From the NCBI RefSeq assembly GCF_001306135.1, contig NZ_LGKP01000011.1:1-64000 (forward strand): a stretch of 64,000 nt of DNA. The letters run 5' to 3'. The notes below the pieces were generated by a model, which saw nothing but the letters and a program-made list of their open reading frames with translations, was not told the DNA's origin and did no database searches. Positions 7,672 to 16,501 of the stretch are shown here, piece after piece (position 1 is the stretch's first letter; every line of letters starts with the position of its first letter). Both the position numbers and the translations under genes were made by a program. Origin of the DNA: Herpetosiphon geysericola. Its GTDB lineage: Bacteria > Chloroflexota > Chloroflexia > Chloroflexales > Herpetosiphonaceae.

Positions 7672-8346
7672 GTGAGCGCAGAGCAACGACCAATTGTGAT
7701 TGGGGTCGCTGGTGGAACTGGATCGGGCAAAACCACAGTTTCGCAGGCAATTCTTAGTCGCGTCGGGCCATCACGAATTGCATTTTTACAACATGATTCC
7801 TATTACCGTGATTTTGCTGAGCTTTCGTTTGAAGAGCGGCTACGGGTCAATTTTGATCATCCTGATTCACTGGATAGCAATTTGCTGGCGCAGCATGTTG
7901 AAGCCCTATGCAACGGCCAAACCATCGAAGTGCCGATCTACGATTTTACCCGTTATGCGCGGCGGCCTGAAGTGATGCATGTGCAGCCACGGCCAGTGAT
8001 TTTGGTCGAAGGCATTTTGATTTTTGCTGAAGCTGTGCTACGCCAATGCATGGATGTGAAAATCTATGTTGATGCAGATGCAGATTTGCGCTTTATTCGG
8101 CGGCTCAAACGCGATATTGCCGAACGGGGCCGCTCGATCGAATCGGTGATTGAACAATATACCAACACCGTGCGACCAATGCACCTTGAGTTTGTCGAGC
8201 CAACCAAGCGCTATGCTGATATTATTATTCCGCGTGGCGGCCTCAATGCCATCGCCATCGATATGGTGATTGCCCGCGTTGAGTATTTGCTGGCCGAGAG
8301 CGAAAAAATAAGTATGCAGGATGAGCATAGAGAACATAGAACATAG
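7672..8346 (+). CDS. udk: Uridine kinase
   Basis: The 224-residue product phosphorylates uridine or cytidine to UMP or CMP in pyrimidine salvage. It has the P-loop GVAGGTGSGKTT near residue 12, the HDSYYRD substrate loop, YDFTRYAR, and the LVEGILIF strand with RFIRRLKRDIAERGRS lid, all typical of Udk. The GTG start at 7672 follows an ideal tggagga. The last ten residues (after EKIS) are encoded by the intergenic repeat (agcatagagaacatag), so the natural C terminus has been extended or replaced by repeat sequence. The long leader hairpin suggests control of expression. Confidence 0.93.
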   Translation: MSAEQRPIVIGVAGGTGSGKTTVSQAILSRVGPSRIAFLQHDSYYRDFAELSFEERLRVNFDHPDSLDSNLLAQHVEALCNGQTIEVPIYDFTRYARRPEVMHVQPRPVILVEGILIFAEAVLRQCMDVKIYVDADADLRFIRRLKRDIAERGRSIESVIEQYTNTVRPMHLEFVEPTKRYADIIIPRGGLNAIAIDMVIARVEYLLAESEKISMQDEHREHRT

Positions 8347-8560
8347 AACATAGAACATAGGGGTCAGTGATCGGGTGTTAGGGGTCGGGTGTTAGGGGTC
8401 GGGGATCGGGTGTCAGGATTTAAATGCAGAGGCGCAGAGGAAATATGGCTATGGGCTTTTGGCTATCGGAACATTATTCGTGCAATTCGTGCAATTCGTG
8501 GAATTCGTGGCTAAAATAATCTTCGCGGCCTTCGCGGTTTCAACCCTTCGTGGATTACTC
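8325..8560. repeat. Intergenic module repeat, copy between udk and kelch gene
   Basis: In order it holds: runs of agaacatag; repeated ggggtcgggtgttag; atgcagaggcgcagagg; ggctatgggcttttggctatcgg; repeated ttcgtgcaattcgtgg; ggctaaaat; and cttcgcggccttcgcgg with cccttcgtggatt. The same words in similar order fill other gaps in the window. No gene is visible apart from the udk stop codon inside the first module. Confidence 0.8.
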
Positions 8561-8609
8561 GATTCCTGACAACCGATTCCCAGCCCGCATTATATACGGA
8601 GGAAATTGC

Positions 8610-10163
8610 ATGCAGCGCCGACGATTGATGATTATTGCAACTAGCCTGACGCTGCTTTCGGCGAGCGTTGGCTTGAGTTTGGCTCGGACGAATAGCTTGT
8701 TGGATGACCCTGATTGTAGCATCAGCGATTGTACATTCTTGCCATTAATTTTGAACAATGCGAGTGCGATTACGACCTTGCCAAGCGCTACGCCAACCGC
8801 ATTGAGCGTAACAGTTTCGCCAACCGCTGAGCCAAGCCTAACGGCGACGGATACTCCGCTACCAACCAACTCGCCAACCGATGTTGCAACGCCAACCAAT
8901 ATTCCAACCATCAGCGCAACTGCGACCGCAACTGCAACCGCGACCGATCTTCCAACTGCAACCAGCGTTCCCACCAACACGCCAACTGACGCGCCAACTG
9001 CAACTACAATTCCCACCAACACGCCAACCGATGTACCAACCGCAACTACAATTCCCACCAACACGCCAACGGAAACGAGTACGCCGACCAATACCAACAC
9101 ACCGACGAATACGCCAACCAATACCGCCACCGCCACCAGTACAATCACAGCTACGCCGCGACCACCAACAACCACGCCAACCACGATTGTCGGCACGGCC
9201 ACGCCAACCACGCCCGCCAACTTCACGCGGATTGTTTGGTCGACTGCGGTGCCAACGCCGTTTAGTTATCCATTTGGTGCAGTCGAAGCCCAAGGTGCGG
9301 TTGTCGGCGGCAAACTGTATGTCTTTGGTGGTTTCGGCCAGCCTGGCTTATCTGGCGATACGCCCTCGCGCTTGTCGAATGTCTATGATCCTGTTGCTAA
9401 TACTTGGACGGCGATTGCGCCCTTGGAGCGTGGCCTGACTCACGTTGGCACGGCGACCGATGGCCAGAAAATCTTCTTTGTTGGGGGCTATATCGAGGAT
9501 TTTGATGGTGTTGGCCAAATTTTTGGCTCGCGGGTTTCGCGCTATTACGATACCGCCACCAATAGCTACACCAACTTGCCAGTAATTCCAATCCAACGTG
9601 CCGCTGGCCAACTGTATTATTTGGAGCGCAAGTTGCACTATGTTGGCGGAACCTACTACAAGCAGGCTGATGTTGGCACCCACTTTGTGCTCGATTTGAA
9701 CAATTTGGCGACTGGCTGGGTAACCCAAACCAACCAAATAACCTATGCCGAATTGCCCAACCCGCGCCAGCATGCTGGCGGCGTGGTGCTTGATGGCAAG
9801 CTCTATTATATTGGCGGCCAACATGGCCACGACGGTAGCTTAACCGTCGATAACGATGTGCATCGCTATGATCCTGCAACGAATGCGTGGGAGCAATTGG
9901 CCGATATTCCTTTGGCCTTAAACCACATTAGCCACTCGACGCTGGTGCTTGGCGGCAAGATTTTCGTCTTTGCAGGCCAGACAACCAATGGTACAAAACA
10001 TAACACGATTTATGTGTACGATCCGGCGACCAATACGTGGGCACAAATGCCTAACAACTTGCCAGCAACCCGCTATTCGGGCATTATTGGCGAGATTAAT
10101 GGCACACTCTATTTCACGACTGGCGGCGGCACCACCAGCTATCGTGGAATTCCCACACCCTAA
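8610..10163 (+). CDS. Secreted kelch-repeat protein with Thr-Pro linker
   Basis: The 517-residue protein begins with a signal peptide (MQRRRLMIIATSLTLLSASVG then ALAR-like end). After a short Cys-containing segment comes a low-complexity linker of about 140 residues built from NTPT, TATD and TTIPTNTPTDVPTA units. The C-terminal 320 residues are kelch repeats (about five to six), seen as LYVFGGF, FFVGGY, LHYVGGT, LYYIGGQ and IFVFAGQ strands each with YDPATNTW. It should form an extracellular beta-propeller, probably for adhesion or glycan binding; the ligand is unknown. The ATG at 8610 has acggagg upstream. The linker is nearly identical at DNA level in places, so its length may vary between strains. 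Confidence 0.85.
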   Translation: MQRRRLMIIATSLTLLSASVGLSLARTNSLLDDPDCSISDCTFLPLILNNASAITTLPSATPTALSVTVSPTAEPSLTATDTPLPTNSPTDVATPTNIPTISATATATATATDLPTATSVPTNTPTDAPTATTIPTNTPTDVPTATTIPTNTPTETSTPTNTNTPTNTPTNTATATSTITATPRPPTTTPTTIVGTATPTTPANFTRIVWSTAVPTPFSYPFGAVEAQGAVVGGKLYVFGGFGQPGLSGDTPSRLSNVYDPVANTWTAIAPLERGLTHVGTATDGQKIFFVGGYIEDFDGVGQIFGSRVSRYYDTATNSYTNLPVIPIQRAAGQLYYLERKLHYVGGTYYKQADVGTHFVLDLNNLATGWVTQTNQITYAELPNPRQHAGGVVLDGKLYYIGGQHGHDGSLTVDNDVHRYDPATNAWEQLADIPLALNHISHSTLVLGGKIFVFAGQTTNGTKHNTIYVYDPATNTWAQMPNNLPATRYSGIIGEINGTLYFTTGGGTTSYRGIPTP

Positions 10164-10177
10164 ATTCTTTTGTCAGG

Positions 10178-10203
10178 GCGTTGGTCGAAACTGCGACCAA
10201 CGC
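10178..10203 (+). promoter_or_regulatory. Perfect hairpin before a glycosyltransferase start
   Basis: gcgttggtcg (10178-10187) and cgaccaacgc (10194-10203) form a perfect 10-bp stem with loop aaactg, ending 7 bases before the ATG at 10211. No T tract follows. It lies 15 bases after the kelch gene stop, so it may be a weak terminator or may limit translation of the next gene. Confidence 0.55.
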
Positions 10204-10210
10204 AAACGCT

Positions 10211-11266
10211 ATGAGCATCAACATCTATCCAATTCCGCGTGTGCTTACAACCAATCCCTACCTTGATTTGTTGTATGCGCCATTTACAGCGTGGCCTGAG
10301 CTACGGATCGTGCGCCAGCCGTTTGCCCAAAGCTTGCGGGCTGGCTTGCTACAGCGCGATCAACGGGTTTTGCATTGGCATTTTTTCGATGAATTAACTC
10401 AGCGTCCGCGCCAAAGTGCAACTGCTTTGCGCAGTATAAGCTTTATTGCGCTGTTGCGTTTGCTCCACGTGCGTGGCGCAAAACTGGTTTGGACAGCACA
10501 TAACGTAGAGCCACACGAATTGCGCCATCCTGCTTGGGCTACGCGATGTTACCGGGCGATGGCGCAGGCCGCAGGCCAGATTATTGTCCATTCACAAGCA
10601 GCAGCCCAATTAATTGACCAACGCTACCAGGTTGCAACAAAAACGACAGTGATTGCCCATGGTTCGTATATTGGCGTCTATGGTGAGCGTTTGGAACAAG
10701 CGTTTGCCCGCCAGCAATTGGGGCTTGCAGCAGAAGGATTTTTGGCGCTTAATTTGGGCACATTGCGCCCCTACAAAGGCGTCGAATTGTTGATCGAAGC
10801 TTGGACTGCTGAGCTTGGCCAATTGGAGATCGTCGGAGCGGTCAAAGATCCGTTATATGTTCAGCAATTACAACAGCTTGCAAGTGCGCCAACGATTACT
10901 ATTCGCCCACAGTTTATCGCTGATCAGCTGTTGCCTGCATGGTTTGCGGCGGCGGATGTGGTGGTCTTGCCATATCGCAAAACATTAACCTCGGGCATGT
11001 TATTGGCGGCGCTGTCCTATGCTCGGCCCGTGGTTGCTCCCGATTTGCCGCCAGTGCGCGAGTTGATCCGCGAAGGTGAGAATGGCTTTTTGTTTGAGCC
11101 AAATAATGTAGCGAGTTTACGATCCGCCTTGCAACGCGCCGCCGCCCATCCCAATCGTCAAGCCTTGCACCAAAACGCCTTACAAACGGTTCAACATTTG
11201 GAATGGGCACAGCTTGCGGCGCAAACTGCTAACGTGTATCGGCGTTTATTTGAGAAGAATTCATGA
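10211..11266 (+). CDS. Glycosyltransferase, GT4-like (GT-B fold)
   Basis: The 351-residue protein has the GT-B layout. The N-terminal domain contains LVWTAHNVEPHE, resembling acceptor-side sequences of GT4 enzymes. The C-terminal domain shows LNLGTLRPYKGVELLIEAW, then LPYRKTLTSGMLLAALSYARPVVA and a ENGFLFEP tail, the GPGTF region that binds a nucleotide sugar. The donor and acceptor are unknown; a surface polysaccharide role is likely from its neighbour. I prefer ATG 10211 to a TTG at 10181 because the latter lies inside the hairpin. Its stop overlaps the next gene by 4 bases. Confidence 0.82.
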   Translation: MSINIYPIPRVLTTNPYLDLLYAPFTAWPELRIVRQPFAQSLRAGLLQRDQRVLHWHFFDELTQRPRQSATALRSISFIALLRLLHVRGAKLVWTAHNVEPHELRHPAWATRCYRAMAQAAGQIIVHSQAAAQLIDQRYQVATKTTVIAHGSYIGVYGERLEQAFARQQLGLAAEGFLALNLGTLRPYKGVELLIEAWTAELGQLEIVGAVKDPLYVQQLQQLASAPTITIRPQFIADQLLPAWFAAADVVVLPYRKTLTSGMLLAALSYARPVVAPDLPPVRELIREGENGFLFEPNNVASLRSALQRAAAHPNRQALHQNALQTVQHLEWAQLAAQTANVYRRLFEKNS

Positions 11267-12165
11267 TTTCAGGCCAAATTTCGATTATTATTGTGAGCTA
11301 CAACAGCGCCGAATTGCTCCCAGCCTGTTTTGCTAGCCTCGCCACCACCAACGACGCCAACTATCAATTAATCGTCGTCGATAATGCGTCGAGCGATGGT
11401 TCGGCTGAACTGGTGCGCCAAGATTATCCTCATGTAACAGTCATTGCTAATGAACATAATCATGGCTTTGGCGCGGCATGCAACCAAGGCATGGAAGTCG
11501 CAACTGGCGAATATTTTGTATTTTTCAATCCCGACGTGCAAATAACTCCCAACTGGCTGACAATGTTACGCCAGCATCTGCACGAACATCCACAGGCAGC
11601 GATTATCTGCCCAACCACGTTGTACCCCAACCAAGCGCCGCCAACTCGCCAAGGCGTGGCGCTTACGGCGGCGGTTCCTGGTTGTGCGTTGTTGTTGCGG
11701 CGGAGCGCATGGCAAGCAATTGGCGGCTTTGATCCAACGATTTTTCTCTATTGGGAAGATACTGAGCTGTGCTGGCGGGCGTGGTTGTTGGGTTGGCAGG
11801 TGCTAGAAGATTTCGAGGCGCTGGTGGTGCACGAACGTGGGGGCAGCGGCGGCGGCCAGCGTTGGTTGGTCGAGAGCAGCAAAAATGGTTTGTATAGCTA
11901 CCTGAAGTTGCGGCCATGGTCGGCAGTTTTTGGCTATAGCGTGCGCATGCTGGCCAAAACCGTGCTTGTGAGCCTGCGCCAGCGCAACGTAGCAATGTTG
12001 ACTGTTTGGACGTGGCATCTGAAGCATCTCAAGCAGACGCTTGCAACCCGCCGCGCAATTCAAGCCCAAGTCACTGCCGATCGCAACGCGGTCGAGCGGT
12101 TGATCAAACAGCACCTAGCGCGTGGCAAACGGGAACGGAATGCAAGGATGAAGGATGAGGGATGA
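11263..12165 (+). CDS. Glycosyltransferase family 2 (rhamnosyltransferase-like)
   Basis: The 300-residue protein has the GT-A signature ISIIIVSYNSAELLPACF at the N terminus, VVDNASSDGS, and the metal-binding region VFFNPDVQI, followed by FLYWEDTELCWRAW, typical of GT2 enzymes that add rhamnose or similar sugars to cell-wall or exported polysaccharides. It has no membrane domain and should act at the inner face of the membrane. ATGA overlap with the upstream gene indicates translational coupling. The last residues (MKDEG) are encoded in the intergenic repeat (aggatgaaggatgaggg). Confidence 0.88.
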   Translation: MISGQISIIIVSYNSAELLPACFASLATTNDANYQLIVVDNASSDGSAELVRQDYPHVTVIANEHNHGFGAACNQGMEVATGEYFVFFNPDVQITPNWLTMLRQHLHEHPQAAIICPTTLYPNQAPPTRQGVALTAAVPGCALLLRRSAWQAIGGFDPTIFLYWEDTELCWRAWLLGWQVLEDFEALVVHERGGSGGGQRWLVESSKNGLYSYLKLRPWSAVFGYSVRMLAKTVLVSLRQRNVAMLTVWTWHLKHLKQTLATRRAIQAQVTADRNAVERLIKQHLARGKRERNARMKDEG

Positions 12166-12345
12166 AATCAGAAAGAACATAGAGCATAGAGCAAAGAACA
12201 TAGAATATTGGGGCTGGGGATTGGGGGATCGGGCTAACGGACAATTTTTCGTGGAATTCGTGCAATTCGTGGCCTAAACCTTAACTTCGCGTCCTTCGCG
12301 CTCTTTGTGGTTCCTATCCCTTCGTGCTCCTTCGTGGATCAATAT
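12140..12345. repeat. Intergenic module repeat before the phoB-like gene
   Basis: The modules appear in order: aggatgaaggatgaggg, agaacatagagcatagagcaaag, ggggattgggggatcggg, ttcgtggaattcgtgcaattcgtgg, then cttcgcgtccttcgcgctctttgtgg and ccttcgtgctccttcgtggat. No gene apart from the end of the glycosyltransferase lies here. Confidence 0.8.
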
Positions 12346-12371
12346 CTCCGATCCCTTCAGGCTTGCGATAA

Positions 12372-12380
12372 TGGTACAAT
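12372..12380 (+). promoter_or_regulatory. Extended -10 candidate for the RR-HK-MoxR operon
   Basis: TGGTACAAT matches an extended -10 element (TGnTAnAAT), about 50 bases before the response-regulator start. Confidence 0.45.
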
Positions 12381-12432
12381 AGCTGCGGGCGCAAGCCCTT
12401 CTGAATGTTTATAACCATGGTGCTGACAACCT

Positions 12433-13143
12433 ATGTCCACAATATTGCTGGTAGAAGATGAAGCCCTGCTCGCCGATACGCTGCGTTACAACCTCGAACG
12501 TGAAGGCTATACCGTGCTTTCTGCTTCCGATGGGGTTACTGGGCTTGATTTGGCTCGCGCCGAACAGCCCGATTTGTTGATTTTAGATGTGATGCTGCCT
12601 AAGCTCGATGGCTTTTCAGTCTGTCGAATTTTGCGCCGCGAAACCAATATTCCAATTATGATGCTGACCGCCCGCCAAGATGAAGTCGATCGGATTGCTG
12701 GCTTGGAATTGGGCGCTGATGATTATGTGATTAAGCCATTTAGTCTTGGCGAATTACTAGCCCGCGTGCGGGCAATCTTGCGCCGAACCGATCGCCAACC
12801 AACGGGCGTTGAACGCGAATTGCTCACCGCCGCCAATCTCAAAGTGGATACTGGCAGCCGCCGTGTGTTTCGCGATACCAACGAAATTACCCTTGCCCAA
12901 AAGGAATTTGATTTGCTGGTCTGCTTGATGCGCAACCGTGGCATGGCGCTCTCGCGCGATTTGCTGCTCGAACGGGTTTGGGGCTACGATTTTCCAGGCG
13001 ATTCGCGCACGGTTGATGTGCATGTGCGTTGGTTACGCGAAAAAGTCGAGCTTGACCCAAGCAACCCAATTTATATCCAAACAGTGCGCGGGATTGGCTA
13101 TCGCTTCAATGATCAACTGAGTCGTAGCGAGCGCAAAAACTAA
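12433..13143 (+). CDS. OmpR/PhoB-family response regulator
   Basis: The 236-residue protein has a receiver domain (phospho-acceptor Asp52 in LLILDVMLP, Thr-containing MLTAR, Lys in DYVIKPF) and a C-terminal winged helix (about 130-230) with [31 protein letters not shown], which binds DNA. It should be phosphorylated by the kinase encoded immediately downstream, whose ATG overlaps this stop. The pair resembles PhoB/PhoR in order and type, but the signal is unknown. It leads a run of five tightly linked genes. Confidence 0.93.
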   Translation: MSTILLVEDEALLADTLRYNLEREGYTVLSASDGVTGLDLARAEQPDLLILDVMLPKLDGFSVCRILRRETNIPIMMLTARQDEVDRIAGLELGADDYVIKPFSLGELLARVRAILRRTDRQPTGVERELLTAANLKVDTGSRRVFRDTNEITLAQKEFDLLVCLMRNRGMALSRDLLLERVWGYDFPGDSRTVDVHVRWLREKVELDPSNPIYIQTVRGIGYRFNDQLSRSERKN

Positions 13144-14342
13144 TGATCTGGATTGTGTTGTTGGCGGTGACGACGATCATCGCGCTGATTTGGGGCTGGC
13201 GTGGGCAACGCAATTTGCGCCGCGAGCTGGCCTATTTACGCAATCGGCCTGTGGTTGCGCCGCCGCCACCAGCCGATCCATTTAACCAATTGTTTCGCAC
13301 GCTCAGCGCCGCGCTCGATGCAGGCGTGATTGTCGTCAATGATGGCCGTACCATTCGTTATTGTAACGATGTTGCGGCCAAATTATTTGGGGTCAGTGCC
13401 AACGCCGTGCTCAACCATAGCGTTATCACCTTGGTGCGCGATTATCAGGCCGATACGATGATCGAGCAATCGATTCGCCGCCGCGACCCACAACAAGTTA
13501 CCTTGCAACCAGTGCTTTCCAACCGCACAATTCGGATTTGGTGTGAGCCAATGCCCGAAAGTGGTGCGCTCATTTTGGCCCGCGATTTGACCCAACTCAG
13601 CTTGTTGGAGCGCGCGCGCCGTGATTTGGTGGCGAATGTATCGCACGAATTGCGCACCCCACTAGCTTCAATTAAGCTTTTGGTCGAAACCTTGGCAACC
13701 CAGCCGCCACCAGAGTTGGCCCAACGTATGCTTGGTCAAGTTGATACCGAGCTTGACGCGGTGATGCAGTTGGTCGATGAATTGCACGAACTTTCGCAAA
13801 TTGAGTCTGGGCGCACGGCCTTGCAATTGCAGCCAACCGCAGTCAGCACAATTGTTGAGCGAGCACATGATCGGATTCAGCCCCAAGCCAAGCGTAAAGA
13901 TCTGCGGGTTGTGGTGAGGGTTGCTCCGGATTTACCCGAAGTTTATGTTGATCGCGACCGAATTAGCCAAGTGTTGCTCAATTTGCTGCATAATGCGGTC
14001 AAATGGACTGATGCTGGTGGCACAATTACGATTGAAGCAGGCTTGCGTTCGCGGGCTGAACTCGGCCATTATCTTAGCCGCATGTTGGAGCCAAGCAATC
14101 GCTGGGTGATTATGGCGATTCACGATACTGGCGCGGGAATTCCTGCCGAGGCGATTCCGCGAATTTTTGAGCGTTTCTACAAAGTTGATCGGGCGCGAAC
14201 TCGTGGGGTTGGTGGCACAGGCTTGGGCTTAGCCATCGTCAAACACTTGGTCGAAGGCCATGGTGGCGTGGTCTGGGTTGCCAGCAGCGAAGGCCGTGGC
14301 AGCAACTTTACGGTAGCACTGCCCGTCGTCGAAGATGAATAA
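13143..14342 (+). CDS. PhoR-like membrane histidine kinase with PAS domain
   Basis: The 399-residue kinase has one N-terminal membrane segment (1-20), a PAS-like domain (about 50-145), and a HisKA domain with the phospho-acceptor His168 in NVSHELRTPLASIK. The ATPase domain includes HNAVKWT (N box), DTGAGIP (G1) and GGTGLGLAIVKHLV (G2). There is no large periplasmic sensor, so it may sense an intracellular or membrane cue. It overlaps the regulator by one base and is followed after 21 bases by moxR, so it probably belongs to the same transcript. Confidence 0.92.
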   Translation: MIWIVLLAVTTIIALIWGWRGQRNLRRELAYLRNRPVVAPPPPADPFNQLFRTLSAALDAGVIVVNDGRTIRYCNDVAAKLFGVSANAVLNHSVITLVRDYQADTMIEQSIRRRDPQQVTLQPVLSNRTIRIWCEPMPESGALILARDLTQLSLLERARRDLVANVSHELRTPLASIKLLVETLATQPPPELAQRMLGQVDTELDAVMQLVDELHELSQIESGRTALQLQPTAVSTIVERAHDRIQPQAKRKDLRVVVRVAPDLPEVYVDRDRISQVLLNLLHNAVKWTDAGGTITIEAGLRSRAELGHYLSRMLEPSNRWVIMAIHDTGAGIPAEAIPRIFERFYKVDRARTRGVGGTGLGLAIVKHLVEGHGGVVWVASSEGRGSNFTVALPVVEDE

Positions 14343-14363
14343 TTGTGTGATTTGAGGGAAATC

Positions 14364-15317
14364 ATGACCGCGTTGAATGTGCAAACATGGGCCGAACAGT
14401 TACGCAACCAAGTTGGCCAAGTGGTGGTAGGCAAGCAAAATAGCGTCGATTTATTGCTAACAGCGCTTTTGTGTGAAGGCCATGTGCTGCTGGAAGATGT
14501 GCCAGGCGTTGGCAAAACAACCTTGATTCGGGCGCTGGCCCAAAGCCTTGATTGCCAATTTCGGCGGGTGCAATTTACCCCCGACCTCTTGCCAAGCGAT
14601 GTGACGGGTCTGAATTTCTACAATCAAAAATTGAGCGAATTTCAGTTTCGGTCTGGGCCGCTGTTTGCCAATATTGTGCTGGCCGATGAAATTAATCGCG
14701 CTACGCCACGCACCCAATCGGCGTTGCTCGAAGCCATGGCCGAAGCCACGATCACGATTGATGGCGAAACCCATCAATTAACCCGCCCATTTTTGGTGCT
14801 GGCAACCCAAAATCCAATTGAGCTTGAAGGCACGTTTCCCTTGCCCGAAGCCCAACTCGACCGCTTTTTATTGCGGGTCAATTTGGGCTATCCCAGCGAA
14901 GCAGAAGAACATGCGATCATCCAACGCTTTAATCAGGGCGATCCATGGGTTGCCATGCAAGCGGTGAGCAATCAGGCGCAGCTGTTGGAGGCGATTCAGG
15001 CAGTGCGCAGCGTGCATCTGAGCGACGCAGTGCGGCAGTATGCAATTGCGATTGTGCGCGCAACCCGTGAGCATTCAGAAATTGAGCTTGGAGCTAGCCC
15101 GCGTGGTTCGTTGGCATTGACCCGCGCTGCACAGGCTTGGGCTTTAATTCATGGCCGCGATTTTGTGCTGCCCGATGATGTTAAACAACTGGTGCCGAGT
15201 GTTTTGGCCCATCGCCTCATTTTGGGAGCCGAGGCTCGCTTGGCCCAACGCAGCCCAGAGAAAATTTTGGCCGATATTGTCAAAAGCATTGCCACGCCAG
15301 TTGAGGAACGGGCATGA
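14364..15317 (+). CDS. MoxR-family AAA+ ATPase
   Basis: The 317-residue ATPase has Walker A DVPGVGKTT (Lys51), Walker B VLADEINRA, sensor 1 ATQNP and the MoxR-specific FPLPEAQLDRFL. MoxR ATPases act as chaperone-like machines, usually with a DUF58 protein encoded next door, and affect assembly of complexes at the membrane. The ATG at 14364 has gaggg before it; the in-frame GTG at 14343 lacks one. The stop overlaps the DUF58 start by 4 bases (ATGA). Confidence 0.92.
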   Translation: MTALNVQTWAEQLRNQVGQVVVGKQNSVDLLLTALLCEGHVLLEDVPGVGKTTLIRALAQSLDCQFRRVQFTPDLLPSDVTGLNFYNQKLSEFQFRSGPLFANIVLADEINRATPRTQSALLEAMAEATITIDGETHQLTRPFLVLATQNPIELEGTFPLPEAQLDRFLLRVNLGYPSEAEEHAIIQRFNQGDPWVAMQAVSNQAQLLEAIQAVRSVHLSDAVRQYAIAIVRATREHSEIELGASPRGSLALTRAAQAWALIHGRDFVLPDDVKQLVPSVLAHRLILGAEARLAQRSPEKILADIVKSIATPVEERA

Positions 15318-16501
15318 AAGGGCGGCGAGCAGGCTTATTTTGCTTAGTTTTGCTCTTGATTATTGGCTTGCTGACCGATGTCATCCTCTTGCCATTGGTT
15401 TGTATGCTGGGCATTATGGCGCTCGCAGCAGTAGAATTATGGGAATGGCGCATGTTTCATCGTGTTGAATATCAGCGTGAGCTTGGCCATACTCATCTTT
15501 TCCCCGATACCACGACCAGCCTGAGCCTGACCCTGAGCAACCGTAAATTTTTGCCCTTGCCATTCGTCAATTTGCACGATTTAGTGCCTGTTGGGATTCA
15601 GATTGAGCAGATCGAAACCCAACCTGCTGCTAGCCCGAATTATCGAATCTTAGCCCGCGCTTTTGGCTTGAGCAGCTACCAACAAGTGACCCGCCAATAT
15701 ACGATTCGCTGCCCACAGCGTGGCTTGCACCGCTTTGGGCCTGCCAATCTGAGCGCTAGCGATCCGCTTGGCCTGAGCATGAGCCGCGCCACAATCAACG
15801 ATATTGATCGTTTGATTGTCTATCCGCGCTTGCTGAAAGACCCCGAATTGGGGATGCCCTTGCGTGAGCTGTTGGGCACAATTCGCGCCTCACAACGCTT
15901 ATTAACCGATCCAGTTGTGCCAATTGGGATTCGTGATTATACCCAAAGCGACCCGCTGAAAAGCATTCACTGGACGGCAACTGCGCGCCGCGGCCAATTG
16001 CAAACCAGAATTTACGAGCCAGTAACCGCATTAACCGTGATGTGCATTGTTGATATTGAAACGATTGTGCCCGCGTATCTTGGGGTCAATAAATTCCAAG
16101 GCGAACGCTTAATTAGTATGGCGGCGACGGTTTGTAGCGCGTTGCACAAAGCTGGGCATGCGGTTGGCTTATGGTCGAATGCGGCCTTGGTCGAAGGCAA
16201 TACGGCGGTGCATTTGCCACCCAGCCGTAGTCTTAAACAGGCCAGTGCGATTCTCGAAGTGTTGGCGCAACTGTCGCTCTATTCGCGGCTCGAAATTGCC
16301 AAGTTTATTGGGCGCGAACAATCGCGCTTGCCTTTAGGTGCAACGGTATTGCTGATTAGCGTTGTCGATACGCCTGCTCATCGCAGCGCATTGACCCGTT
16401 TGCGCGAATATGGCTACGCACCGGTATGGCTGTATTTGGGCGAACATGTGCCCAAGGTCGGCGGCATCAAGCTGATTCATAGCTATCAGAGGGAGCCATG
16501 A
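15314..16501 (+). CDS. DUF58 domain membrane protein
   Basis: The 395-residue protein has two N-terminal membrane segments (about 7-45), a beta-rich middle, and the DUF58 core around YTQSDPLKSIHWTATARRGQL followed by a von Willebrand A-like fold (VMCIVDIET with a partial MIDAS). It is the usual partner of MoxR. The MIDAS serines are not obvious, so metal binding may be lost. ATGA junctions on both sides show translational coupling to moxR and the next gene. Confidence 0.88.
   Translation: MKGRRAGLFCLVLLLIIGLLTDVILLPLVCMLGIMALAAVELWEWRMFHRVEYQRELGHTHLFPDTTTSLSLTLSNRKFLPLPFVNLHDLVPVGIQIEQIETQPAASPNYRILARAFGLSSYQQVTRQYTIRCPQRGLHRFGPANLSASDPLGLSMSRATINDIDRLIVYPRLLKDPELGMPLRELLGTIRASQRLLTDPVVPIGIRDYTQSDPLKSIHWTATARRGQLQTRIYEPVTALTVMCIVDIETIVPAYLGVNKFQGERLISMAATVCSALHKAGHAVGLWSNAALVEGNTAVHLPPSRSLKQASAILEVLAQLSLYSRLEIAKFIGREQSRLPLGATVLLISVVDTPAHRSALTRLREYGYAPVWLYLGEHVPKVGGIKLIHSYQREP

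Noticed and set aside
8880-9150. Regular short DNA repeats in the kelch gene resembling a CRISPR array
   Set aside because: They are in frame, encode Thr-Pro linker units, and lack unique spacers between identical repeats.
8555-9226. Long minus-strand open frame of Val/Gly repeats opposite the kelch gene
   Set aside because: It is the antisense of the Thr-Pro codons; the composition explains its length and it has no start signals.
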